Below are positions 24,541 to 30,634 of a DNA stretch of 34,665 nucleotides, in pieces. A model generated the notes under the pieces. The model worked only from the letters and a program-made list of their open reading frames with translations, was not told the DNA's origin and made no database searches. Every line of letters begins with the position of its first letter. Within the stretch, counting starts at the first letter, position 1. This DNA is from a bacterium (GTDB taxonomy: Bacteria; UBP18; UBA7526). Position numbers and translations under genes: made by a program. The stretch spans positions 1 to 34,665 of the forward strand of contig JAUWXM010000003.1 of NCBI GenBank assembly GCA_030616365.1. Direction: 5' to 3'.

Positions 24541-25827
24541 TTACTCTTGATACTCTTCTCCGGTTAAGGTTTTATAAGCTTCCTTTAGTTCGGTTTTTAT
24601 AAATTCATCAGTTACTCTTTCAATGGCCATTCTTATTGGTTCTGCTGCTCGCTGGTCTTTAATCTTAGCCAGGGCAGAGCCAGATTCCATCACTAAATAC
24701 TCGTCTTCATTTTCTAGGAAAGCTATTAAAGGCTCTACTGCTCTTGGGTCACCTATCTCTCCTAAAGATTCTATAGCACGAATCTGTTTTTCAGTAGTTC
24801 CGGTTTGAAGGATATTCAATAAGGGGTCTACTGCTCTATTATCCTTTAAGAATCCTAAGGCAAGGATTGCAGCGCAAGCAATGGTTTCACTCTCATCGTT
24901 CAAAAGATCCATCAAAGGCTCTATGGCTCTTGGGTCATTTAATAGTCCCAGAGCCCGAATAACTCCAATCCTAACATCTGCGCTACTATCCGATAACTTC
25001 TCAATAAGAGGAGGCACAGCATCAGTATTACCTATATAACCCAGGCCAAGAGCAGCTGAAGTGCGTATCTGTTTACTCTCATCAGATAAGGATTGAATTA
25101 AAGCTTGAGTGGCAGCTCTGTCACCTATTTCACCTAAAGCGAATGCTACTTCAGCACGAACAAATTCTGTTTCAGTGCTACTCTGAAGGACCTCAATTAG
25201 TGGCCCCACAGCGCTACTATCTTTGATGGCCGCTAATATTTCAAGATACATTTTTCTAAGGATTTCGTTTTTGCTTGGGTCTTTGAAAGCAATCAGGAGT
25301 TTAGGGACCGCTGGCTTCCCTATTTCTTTTAGCGTCTCTGCTGCCATAGTTAAGTCTTCCCAGGAACCAGAAATAAGAGATCCTTCTATCTTGGCAATCT
25401 GTCTGGCTATGCTGGTAAATGTGAAGGTGACTATTTCGGAAGAGCCCTCGAGCATGGCTCGCTCTTCTGCTTGATAGGCAAAGGCCTGAAGGGTATGTTT
25501 ATCATCTGGTAGGTCTGTTATATCTAATTTGAAGGTATGGGTTCCTTCTTTAATTTGAGCTGGATTATCGTGTGTGGCCACTGATTTCGCATCGAGTTTG
25601 AGTTTAATTGTTCTAACATTTCCCTTCCCTTTTTCTTTAGGACCAAAGTCAACTATTACATCAAGTGAGTCTTCATAGATTTTTGCTCCATTCTGTGGCG
25701 AGGTAATACTCACTCTCGGAGCTACTTTCGGATTTTTAGCCAAAGAGGTGCTCACCATGGATAAGATCAAGATTGAACATACCCCGAGCGTTAAAAAAAA
25801 CGTTCCTAATTTTTTATGCTTCTTCAT
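24541..25827 (-). CDS. exported HEAT-repeat protein with N-terminal Ig-like domain
   Basis: 428 residues. A signal peptide (LGTFFLTLGVCSILILSMVS, cleavage near SLA) is followed by an Ig-like domain (VSITSPQNGAKIYEDSLDVI, DLPDDKHTLQAFAY). About seven to eight PBS-lyase-type HEAT repeats follow, with the pattern AVxPLIExLxDxSxxVRxxAAxALGxIGD, shown by AVPPLIEKLSDSSADVRIG and RAIEPLMDLLNDESETI. HEAT repeats form a scaffold for protein binding and do not imply lyase activity. AAGGAGG precedes the ATG. It is the first of a three-gene minus-strand unit of exported proteins. Its role is probably in a surface or periplasmic complex. Confidence 0.85.
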   Translation of the reverse strand: MKKHKKLGTFFLTLGVCSILILSMVSTSLAKNPKVAPRVSITSPQNGAKIYEDSLDVIVDFGPKEKGKGNVRTIKLKLDAKSVATHDNPAQIKEGTHTFKLDITDLPDDKHTLQAFAYQAEERAMLEGSSEIVTFTFTSIARQIAKIEGSLISGSWEDLTMAAETLKEIGKPAVPKLLIAFKDPSKNEILRKMYLEILAAIKDSSAVGPLIEVLQSSTETEFVRAEVAFALGEIGDRAATQALIQSLSDESKQIRTSAALGLGYIGNTDAVPPLIEKLSDSSADVRIGVIRALGLLNDPRAIEPLMDLLNDESETIACAAILALGFLKDNRAVDPLLNILQTGTTEKQIRAIESLGEIGDPRAVEPLIAFLENEDEYLVMESGSALAKIKDQRAAEPIRMAIERVTDEFIKTELKEAYKTLTGEEYQE

Positions 25828-26063
25828 TCTTCAGCCTCCTTAAAATTTTGTTTTGATTGACATTTTTAAATATATCACAAGATTGTTTATTTATCGAGTG
25901 TTTTTTTACCTTTTAATACAATTCCTGCCAGTTGGTGATGGTGATTTTGGTTTCTCCTTTTTATTTGATTCATCAAGAGAAGAAAAAGTATCTTTTTGTA
26001 CATCTTGAGTGATGTTATTTCACCCGGAGTTTTTTAATTTTTTCATTCCTCTTATTTTACTCT
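25828..26063. other. AT-rich intergenic region, no gene
   Basis: This gap precedes the exported-protein unit and should hold its promoter, but no convincing -35/-10 pair was found. A stop-free minus-strand run of about 37 codons near 26010-25910 (for example KEKPKSPSPTGRNCIKR) lacks a start codon and looks like a gene remnant at most. Confidence 0.4.
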
Positions 26064-26190
26064 TTGGAGAATTGGGCGGCCAACTTAGGAATGATCGCTG
26101 ATTAACCGCCGGGCTTTGAGAATAAGGCAGCGACATGCCTCTTGACACTATAGCCTAAGGTAGAATCGTAGATGATCCCCCAGGAAGAGA
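26064..26190 (-). repeat. parent copy of the duplicated pilin-gene tail
   Basis: This segment has 124 of 127 bases identical to 21369-21495 in the same orientation. It covers the last 28 codons of the gene at 26102-26491 and 38 bases after its stop. Confidence 0.85.
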
Positions 26191-26491
26191 CATATTTGGA
26201 GTAATCTCCTCCCCCAGTATAAATGAGAGAAAAGGAACCTTCTCCAAGTTCTCGAATGGTGTAATGGTCATCAAATGTTATCCAATCATTATCTGTATCG
26301 CCCAGGGAGTATTGGGCGTATTGGAGGCCGGCATCGGCAAGATAGAGGGCGACAGTGGATTGTTTCTCCCGGACGGAGGTATTGGTCTCAGAGGCCATCA
26401 TCATGGTGAAGACCATTCCCAGCATCATGATGACAATCAGGATGAATAGAGCCATCACTAAAGCGACGCCACTCTCTTTTTTCTGGGGCAT
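26102..26491 (-). CDS. PilX-like minor pilin / pilus assembly protein
   Basis: 129 residues. The N-terminus (KKESGVALVMALFILIVIMM) has the PilX-type pattern in which a Gly or Ser-Gly is followed by a long hydrophobic helix without the classic FTLIE. Next comes the ASETNTSVREKQSTVALYLADAGLQYA segment (ALYLADAGLQYA is characteristic of PilX/GspK-like proteins). The protein is short for the family, and the C-terminus ends SKPGG. GGAGG precedes the ATG. It is last in a series of four pilin-like genes, all on the minus strand. It probably sits in the tip or priming complex of a type IV pilus or type II secretion pseudopilus. Its 3' end has been copied to 21369-21495. Confidence 0.8.
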   Translation of the reverse strand: MPQKKESGVALVMALFILIVIMMLGMVFTMMMASETNTSVREKQSTVALYLADAGLQYAQYSLGDTDNDWITFDDHYTIRELGEGSFSLIYTGGGDYSKYVSSWGIIYDSTLGYSVKRHVAALFSKPGG

Positions 26492-26508
26492 AGAACCTCC
26501 GAAATTTA

Positions 26509-26536
26509 GGGTTAAGGGTTAAGGATTAAGGGTTAA
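26509..26536 (+). repeat. heptamer GGGTTAA repeat, four units
   Basis: GGGTTAA, GGGTTAA, GGATTAA and GGGTTAA stand in tandem in the gap between two pilin-like genes and stop 2 bases before the end of the upstream gene. A similar but irregular tract lies at 28184-28203. Confidence 0.9.
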
Positions 26537-26538
26537 GG

Positions 26539-27153
26539 TTATTGAGTATAGGGATAGTTTCTGGGCTGAACGGTGGACCTCAGGTGTACTACATCCTCCT
26601 CTCCGGTAGCCCCTCTTTTTAGTTTAGCTTCTATTTCAATCATCCAGATGCTGTTGTATGAGCCTGCTTCAGGAGTGAATGAATTGATAGTGTTATCAGC
26701 CCACTTAGAATAATAATAAAGAGAAAAACTATCCATATATTTGGCCATTTCTTTTCCTCCTACACCTTCCTCATTACGATATAGGATGTGTTGAGCAGAA
26801 TCATAATAATAAGAGACATCCTTCAGGGTAGTAGTGTCTAAGAGATAGGCGCTGAAATTTATACTGGTAGCATCTGCAGCTTCCATCCAAGTGGCTTCTC
26901 TGGCTTCCCTGGTTAGTCTATCCATGGCCACTCGGGCCTGGGCGATGATGTCTGTTCTTTCCTTCCCTCCTCGCCAGACATCTAAACCACCCTTGAGAAT
27001 GCCATATAAAGCCATAGCGATCATACCAAGAATGGCTAAGGCAACCAGAATTTCAATGAGGGTAAGCCCCGTTGGAGATCCTTGCCAGAGGCAAGGCATC
27101 CGTCCCCTTCGGGGTCGGATTATCTCCAACGGGGTAAATCCTCTCTTCTTCAT
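26539..27153 (-). CDS. PilW/PulJ-like minor prepilin with an element inserted in its leader
   Basis: 204 residues. The hydrophobic segment LTLIEILVALAILGMIAMAL and the following GGLDVWRGGKERTDIIAQAR, then AMDRLTREARE, match PilW/GspJ-type minor pilins. The normal prepilin junction GFT-LIEI is split: GFT is followed by 24 extra residues (PLEIIRPRRG to WQGSPTGLT) before LIEI. The extra residues are encoded by a palindromic element plus a 5-bp target duplication. A prepilin-peptidase site is re-formed at TG-LTLIE (Gly -1, Leu +1, Glu +5). An original-looking site, RG-FTPLE, also remains but is not followed by a hydrophobic helix. AGGAG with 8-base spacing supports the ATG at 27153. Confidence 0.85.
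   Translation of the reverse strand: MKKRGFTPLEIIRPRRGRMPCLWQGSPTGLTLIEILVALAILGMIAMALYGILKGGLDVWRGGKERTDIIAQARVAMDRLTREAREATWMEAADATSINFSAYLLDTTTLKDVSYYYDSAQHILYRNEEGVGGKEMAKYMDSFSLYYYSKWADNTINSFTPEAGSYNSIWMIEIEAKLKRGATGEEDVVHLRSTVQPRNYPYTQ
27066..27132. mobile_element. palindromic miniature element inserted in frame, 5-bp target duplication
   Basis: Terminal inverted repeats CCCCGTTGGAGAT (27067-27079) and ATCTCCAACGGGG (27122-27134) enclose two inner hairpins. These are CCTTGCC-AGA-GGCAAGG (27080-27096) and ATCCGTCCCC-TTC-GGGGTCGGAT (27098-27120, one T-T mismatch). GGTAA occurs at 27061-27065 and again at 27133-27137, exactly 72 bases apart, as expected for a target duplication. No other copy was seen in the window. 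It is non-autonomous, and the mobilising enzyme is unknown. Confidence 0.8.
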
Positions 27154-27170
27154 TTATGGTACTCCTGTGA

Positions 27171-27668
27171 TTAGTAGACTGATAATGTTTTTAGGCCGTA
27201 TAGAGAGACGGTAGCGATATCAGAATGCTCAACATAGACAATAATCCTTTTACAAGGGGTATTGGCCCCTGTTCCCATAGGGGTCTGGAGATCATAGGCA
27301 CTGACAAAGGCCACAGAGACGCTGCGTGTGAAGTCGGCATAGGCAGTCCCTACGCTGCTGCCCATAACATCTAGAGGAGGTATTTTATTCTTCCAATCAG
27401 AGTAATCATCGACATCGTCATATTCAGATCTATAGTTTTCTTCATGCCCAAAAGTGGCACTTTGTGTTTGAGGATCCCAGAACTCCTTGCCCATTATCTC
27501 GTCCATCAGGTCCTGGGCTAAGTTTGTGGCCTGGGTTCTCACCTGGTTGGCGATAACCCCATCCATACCCACAGTGAACATGGTGATGAGCATGGCGATC
27601 CCCATTGATAGAATGACTAAAGCAATCAAAATCTCGATTAAAGTAAAACCTTTCCTCTTTTTTAACAT
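27171..27668 (-). CDS. PilV/GspI-like minor prepilin
   Basis: 165 residues. It has the classic class III leader MLKKRKG-FTLIEILIALVILSMG, with Gly -1, Phe +1 and Glu +5 and a leader of only 7 residues. AQDLMDEIMGKEFWDP follows, typical of PilV-like proteins. The later part is beta-rich with an RIIVYVEHSD strand. AGGAAAG lies just before the ATG. It is third from the end of a minus-strand pilin series and its uninterrupted leader is a useful comparison for the split leader in the next gene. Likely a minor component of the pilus or pseudopilus tip, cleaved by prepilin peptidase at the inner membrane. Confidence 0.85.
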   Translation of the reverse strand: MLKKRKGFTLIEILIALVILSMGIAMLITMFTVGMDGVIANQVRTQATNLAQDLMDEIMGKEFWDPQTQSATFGHEENYRSEYDDVDDYSDWKNKIPPLDVMGSSVGTAYADFTRSVSVAFVSAYDLQTPMGTGANTPCKRIIVYVEHSDIATVSLYGLKTLSVY

Positions 27669-27675
27669 ATCTTTC

Positions 27676-28167
27676 CTACCAAATACTCACTGCCCCAGTC
27701 TCTGCGGCTATTCCAATATACAATTGATTTGAGCCCTTTTGAATCAGGACATTTCTGCTGCTTGTTAAGTCACCTCCGCTATCTGAGGGTTTGCCCAGAG
27801 CATTAAAAGTCACATAATGTTCACCAAAGGTGGTGTCCTCTATGGTAACGCCCTTCAATTGCTCATCATCATCAAAGTCGATATTTAGATTCGTGCCCCG
27901 TTTGAGAGGATTCTCTACAACTGTTCCCGTTTCCTCATTGTAAACGCTATAACGGTTCTCTGATGGAATAAAGTCTACAGTATGATCCTCATGCTGGGCG
28001 ATGGCGCGGCTCTGGGCTAATCTTATGTGATTGGCAATCTGTTCGGCGGCCGCGTCCACCTTGAAGCTGTCCGCCTGGCGGAAGAGGCGAGGAGCAAAGA
28101 CCGCAGCTAAGATGCCGATCAATAAGATAACAATGACCAGTTCAATGAAAGTAAAGCCTCTTGACAT
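27676..28167 (-). CDS. GspH/FimT-like minor prepilin
   Basis: 163 residues. It starts MSRG-FTFIELVIVILLIGIL, with Glu +5 and a very short leader. The helix is followed by DAAAEQIANHIRLAQSRAIA, the GspH/FimT signature, and then a beta domain (YVTFNALGKPSDSGGDL, VLIQKGSNQLYIGI) as in the family, ending GAVSIW. GGAGG precedes the ATG. It is the first pilin in the series and lies 26 bases after the O-antigen-ligase-like gene, so the pilin genes may be transcribed together with the putative glycosyltransferase genes upstream. Confidence 0.88.
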   Translation of the reverse strand: MSRGFTFIELVIVILLIGILAAVFAPRLFRQADSFKVDAAAEQIANHIRLAQSRAIAQHEDHTVDFIPSENRYSVYNEETGTVVENPLKRGTNLNIDFDDDEQLKGVTIEDTTFGEHYVTFNALGKPSDSGGDLTSSRNVLIQKGSNQLYIGIAAETGAVSIW

Positions 28168-28183
28168 AAAACCTCCAAGTATA

Positions 28184-28203
28184 GGGGTAAGGGTTAGGGG
28201 TTA
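28184..28203 (+). repeat. degenerate GGGTTA repeat spanning a stop codon
   Basis: GGGGTAAGGGTTAGGGGTTA covers the gap before the pilin series and contains the TAA stop of the 811-residue upstream gene at 28194-28196. It belongs to the same class as the tract at 26509-26536. Confidence 0.7.
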
Positions 28204-30629
28204 GCCATTCTGGTCAGGGCTTCTTTTGCCGGAAGAAAATTGGGTCGCATCTTTAAGAGATATTTATATTCTGCTTTTGCTTCTTTTATTCTGCCTCCCC
28301 TTTCATAAAGACTAGCCAGTTGGAAGTGGGCCAGGGTATAATCGAACTTCAGGAGGGCCCCCTCATAACCACAGGATATCTTAGGAAAGAGATTCCGTTG
28401 CTCAATCTCAATAATTTTCTCATACTCTGAGAGTGCTCTGTTATATAAGCCTTTCTTAGAATAGAGGAGGGCAAGGTTATAGTGGGGTTCTACATAGTTC
28501 GGCTCATAATAGACCGCTCTTTCAAACTTCTCAATGGCTTTATCATCCCAACCCATTTTAGCATAGATGACCCCTAAAGCGCAAGAAGAAAATGGGAAGG
28601 TGGGATCAATCCTTAGAGATTCTTTGAACTGAGTGATGGATTTATTCATCAGGAGCCTATTTCTTCCCTGAGAGGCAAGCCAGTAGATAACCCCTAAATC
28701 TCTTCTATAATGACTATTCTCAGGGTTCAAAAGGACCATCTCCTCATATTCCCCAGTGGCCTTCTCAAGCCAGAATTCTCTTTTTTCTTTAGCGATGAGA
28801 GCAAGGTGGCGATATAAGTCTCCCAGGTTCTTGTGATAGCGGTCGTTGGTGGGCTCTAACTTCTGAGCGATGAGATAGGAGGATATCGCTTGATCGAAGG
28901 TCTTCTTCTTCTGATAATCGATTCCTTTTTTATAATGCCTATGGGCTATCAAGGGAAGGGTTGCCTGGGCAACGAGGAACAGGGTGAGGCAGATGATGAA
29001 ACTGCCCCGGATGAGGGGGCTGTGGTAGAGATGAGAGAATAGAGAGGCTGCGGGATGTGGGATGTGGGATGTGGGATGGGTTAGGTCCGTTGACCCGTTG
29101 GCCCGTTGGCCCGTTAGCCGGTTGACCCGTTGACCCGTTGGCCTGTCTTTCGTCTTTGCTTGGAGTATGAGGAGGGCGGCGAAGTAGATGAAGAGTATGT
29201 CTGTGGCTGGGGGGCGAAGGACGAAGTCGACAAAACTGTGAAGGAGAAGGCCGCTAAGGCCGGATAGGAGGCCGATGGTCAGATAGGGCTGAAAGTTGGC
29301 CGGTTGGCCGGTTGGCCGGTTTGCCGGTTGGTCAATTTGCCCGGTCCCAACATCTGTTGGGGTATTCGCCGGTTCTTTTAACTGGGTAACTGGGTAACGG
29401 GGTAACTGGGTAACTTTTGTTAGGGTTCGGAGGCCGGTGCGGAAGATGAGGGTTATTATCCATAAGAAGATGACCAGGCTGGGGAGACCAGTCTCGGCTG
29501 CTATCTGAAGATATTCATTATGGGCAAAACGAGCAGAGAGGCCATAGCGGGCAATGGTTTCATTGGTTAAGGGTATAGGAATCTTATGCCCCTTAAATAT
29601 TATACCATAGGTTCCCATCCCGGTGCCAAGGAAGGGATAGTCTCTGATGATTCTTAGTGTCCTCCCCCAGATCTGAAGTCTGTCAATGATGAATTTATTG
29701 GCCGGGGTTCTCTGAAAGGTGAACCCTCGCTCCTCTTTGAGGGGCGGGGTAAAGAAGCGGGTTGAGATGGGTTCCCCCAGGGAGACGTCGCTCGGTTCCT
29801 GGACAGTGACTTGGGCAGTAGAGTAGGGTTTGAGCTCTGTCAAAAATTGGGTGGTCTTCTTCAATGGTTGGGGCTTCAGAATTATCTGGATAGTAACAAG
29901 GGAGGCAGTAATGACGAGAAGTATTCCCAATAGAGAGAAGAGGCGTCTTTTCCTTTCTAAAATTCTCTTTCTTGCCAGGAGGATGAAGATGACTACGGAA
30001 CCCACAAAGGCCAGGTATCCTCCCCGGGAATGGGTGGCGAGTAGAGAGATAAAGGCTAAGGATGCGGTGATGAAGGCGAGGCGGGAGAGCCACTTTGAGG
30101 AAGACCAGAGGGCAAGGGCAAAGGCTAAGGGGATGATGAGGAGGAGATAGCCGGCCAGGGAATTGGGATTGGGAGGAAAAGTGGAAGCAATTTCAGTCAA
30201 ATTTGGCCAGTGGGAGAAGTATTGATAGACTCCGTAACCGGCTACGATGCTTCCCACACCAAGAATAGCAGAAATGGCAACCGGGAAATGATACTTTTTC
30301 CTAAGATTATTGACCAAGAGAAAATAGAGAAGAATAAAGGCCGCTACTTTATATAATTCAGAGAGGCTCGCTCCCTTATTTACAGAAAAAATGGTGGAAA
30401 GTAAGGCAAGGAAGAGGAAGAGCACCAGGGGAAGGTTTAAAGGGGTCTTGATGAATTTTACACCCCTCTCCCAGTTCATCCTGAGAAACCAGAGACAGGT
30501 TAGAAATAGGATGAGGATATAGGTAGCGGTAAGGGTCGGGATTTGCTTTGTTGCCCGAATAAGAGGGGTATAGATGAGGATGGCTAAGAGGCCAAGCTCC
30601 GTTATCCTAGCAAAAGTCTTCCTCGCCAT
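28194..30629 (-). CDS. O-antigen-ligase-like (Wzy_C) membrane protein with C-terminal TPRs
   Basis: 811 residues. About ten to twelve membrane segments fill residues 10-480. The Wzy_C region contains FPPNPNSLAGYLLLIIPLAF, ATHSRGGYLAF and DYPFLGTGMGTYG, with ARFAHNEYLQIAAETGLPSL as the conserved periplasmic His motif. After residue 550 come four or five TPRs (FEPNYVEPHYNLALLYSKKG-like units). The family includes O-antigen ligases, polymerases and PglL-type protein O-glycosyltransferases. Next to pilins, the last role is attractive but unproven. Two segments (about residues 405-446 and 491-527) are encoded by 7- or 8-bp tandem repeats and are low-complexity Pro/Thr/Gln/Asn-rich loops. The start lies 5 bases after the preceding stop. 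Confidence 0.85.
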   Translation of the reverse strand: MARKTFARITELGLLAILIYTPLIRATKQIPTLTATYILILFLTCLWFLRMNWERGVKFIKTPLNLPLVLFLFLALLSTIFSVNKGASLSELYKVAAFILLYFLLVNNLRKKYHFPVAISAILGVGSIVAGYGVYQYFSHWPNLTEIASTFPPNPNSLAGYLLLIIPLAFALALWSSSKWLSRLAFITASLAFISLLATHSRGGYLAFVGSVVIFILLARKRILERKRRLFSLLGILLVITASLVTIQIILKPQPLKKTTQFLTELKPYSTAQVTVQEPSDVSLGEPISTRFFTPPLKEERGFTFQRTPANKFIIDRLQIWGRTLRIIRDYPFLGTGMGTYGIIFKGHKIPIPLTNETIARYGLSARFAHNEYLQIAAETGLPSLVIFLWIITLIFRTGLRTLTKVTQLPRYPVTQLKEPANTPTDVGTGQIDQPANRPTGQPANFQPYLTIGLLSGLSGLLLHSFVDFVLRPPATDILFIYFAALLILQAKTKDRPTGQRVNRLTGQRANGSTDLTHPTSHIPHPAASLFSHLYHSPLIRGSFIICLTLFLVAQATLPLIAHRHYKKGIDYQKKKTFDQAISSYLIAQKLEPTNDRYHKNLGDLYRHLALIAKEKREFWLEKATGEYEEMVLLNPENSHYRRDLGVIYWLASQGRNRLLMNKSITQFKESLRIDPTFPFSSCALGVIYAKMGWDDKAIEKFERAVYYEPNYVEPHYNLALLYSKKGLYNRALSEYEKIIEIEQRNLFPKISCGYEGALLKFDYTLAHFQLASLYERGGRIKEAKAEYKYLLKMRPNFLPAKEALTRMANP
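29052..29079 (+). repeat. 7-bp GGGATGT tandem repeat within a coding sequence
   Basis: Three exact GGGATGT units and one GGGATGG lie inside the O-antigen-ligase-like gene. Read on the minus strand they encode THPTSHIPHPA, a loop before the TPR part. Confidence 0.9.
29092..29139 (+). repeat. 8-bp GACCCGTT-type tandem repeat within a coding sequence
   Basis: Six units: GACCCGTT, GGCCCGTT twice, AGCCGGTT and GACCCGTT twice. On the minus strand they encode a RPTGQRVNRLTGQRANG loop with an 8-residue rhythm. A gain or loss of one or two units would shift the frame. Confidence 0.9.
29298..29329 (+). repeat. 8-bp GGCCGGTT tandem repeat within a coding sequence
   Basis: Three GGCCGGTT units followed by TGCCGGTT. 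On the minus strand they encode QPANRPTGQPAN in a predicted loop of the O-antigen-ligase-like protein. Confidence 0.9.
29380..29411 (+). repeat. 8-bp AACTGGGT tandem repeat within a coding sequence
   Basis: Units AACTGGGT, AACTGGGT, AACGGGGT and AACTGGGT. On the minus strand they encode VTQLPRYPVTQL in the same loop as the GGCCGGTT repeat. Confidence 0.9.
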
Positions 30630-30634
30630 ATTCT

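Noticed and set aside
25910-26010. Stop-free minus-strand run (KEKPKSPSPTGRNC)
   Set aside because: It lacks a start codon and is preceded by a TGA. The other genes here use TGA as stop, so recoding is not supported.
26509-26536. Telomere-like GGGTTAA repeat as a replicon end
   Set aside because: It has only four short units between two pilin genes, with coding sequence on both sides, and belongs to the same class as other short tandem repeats here.
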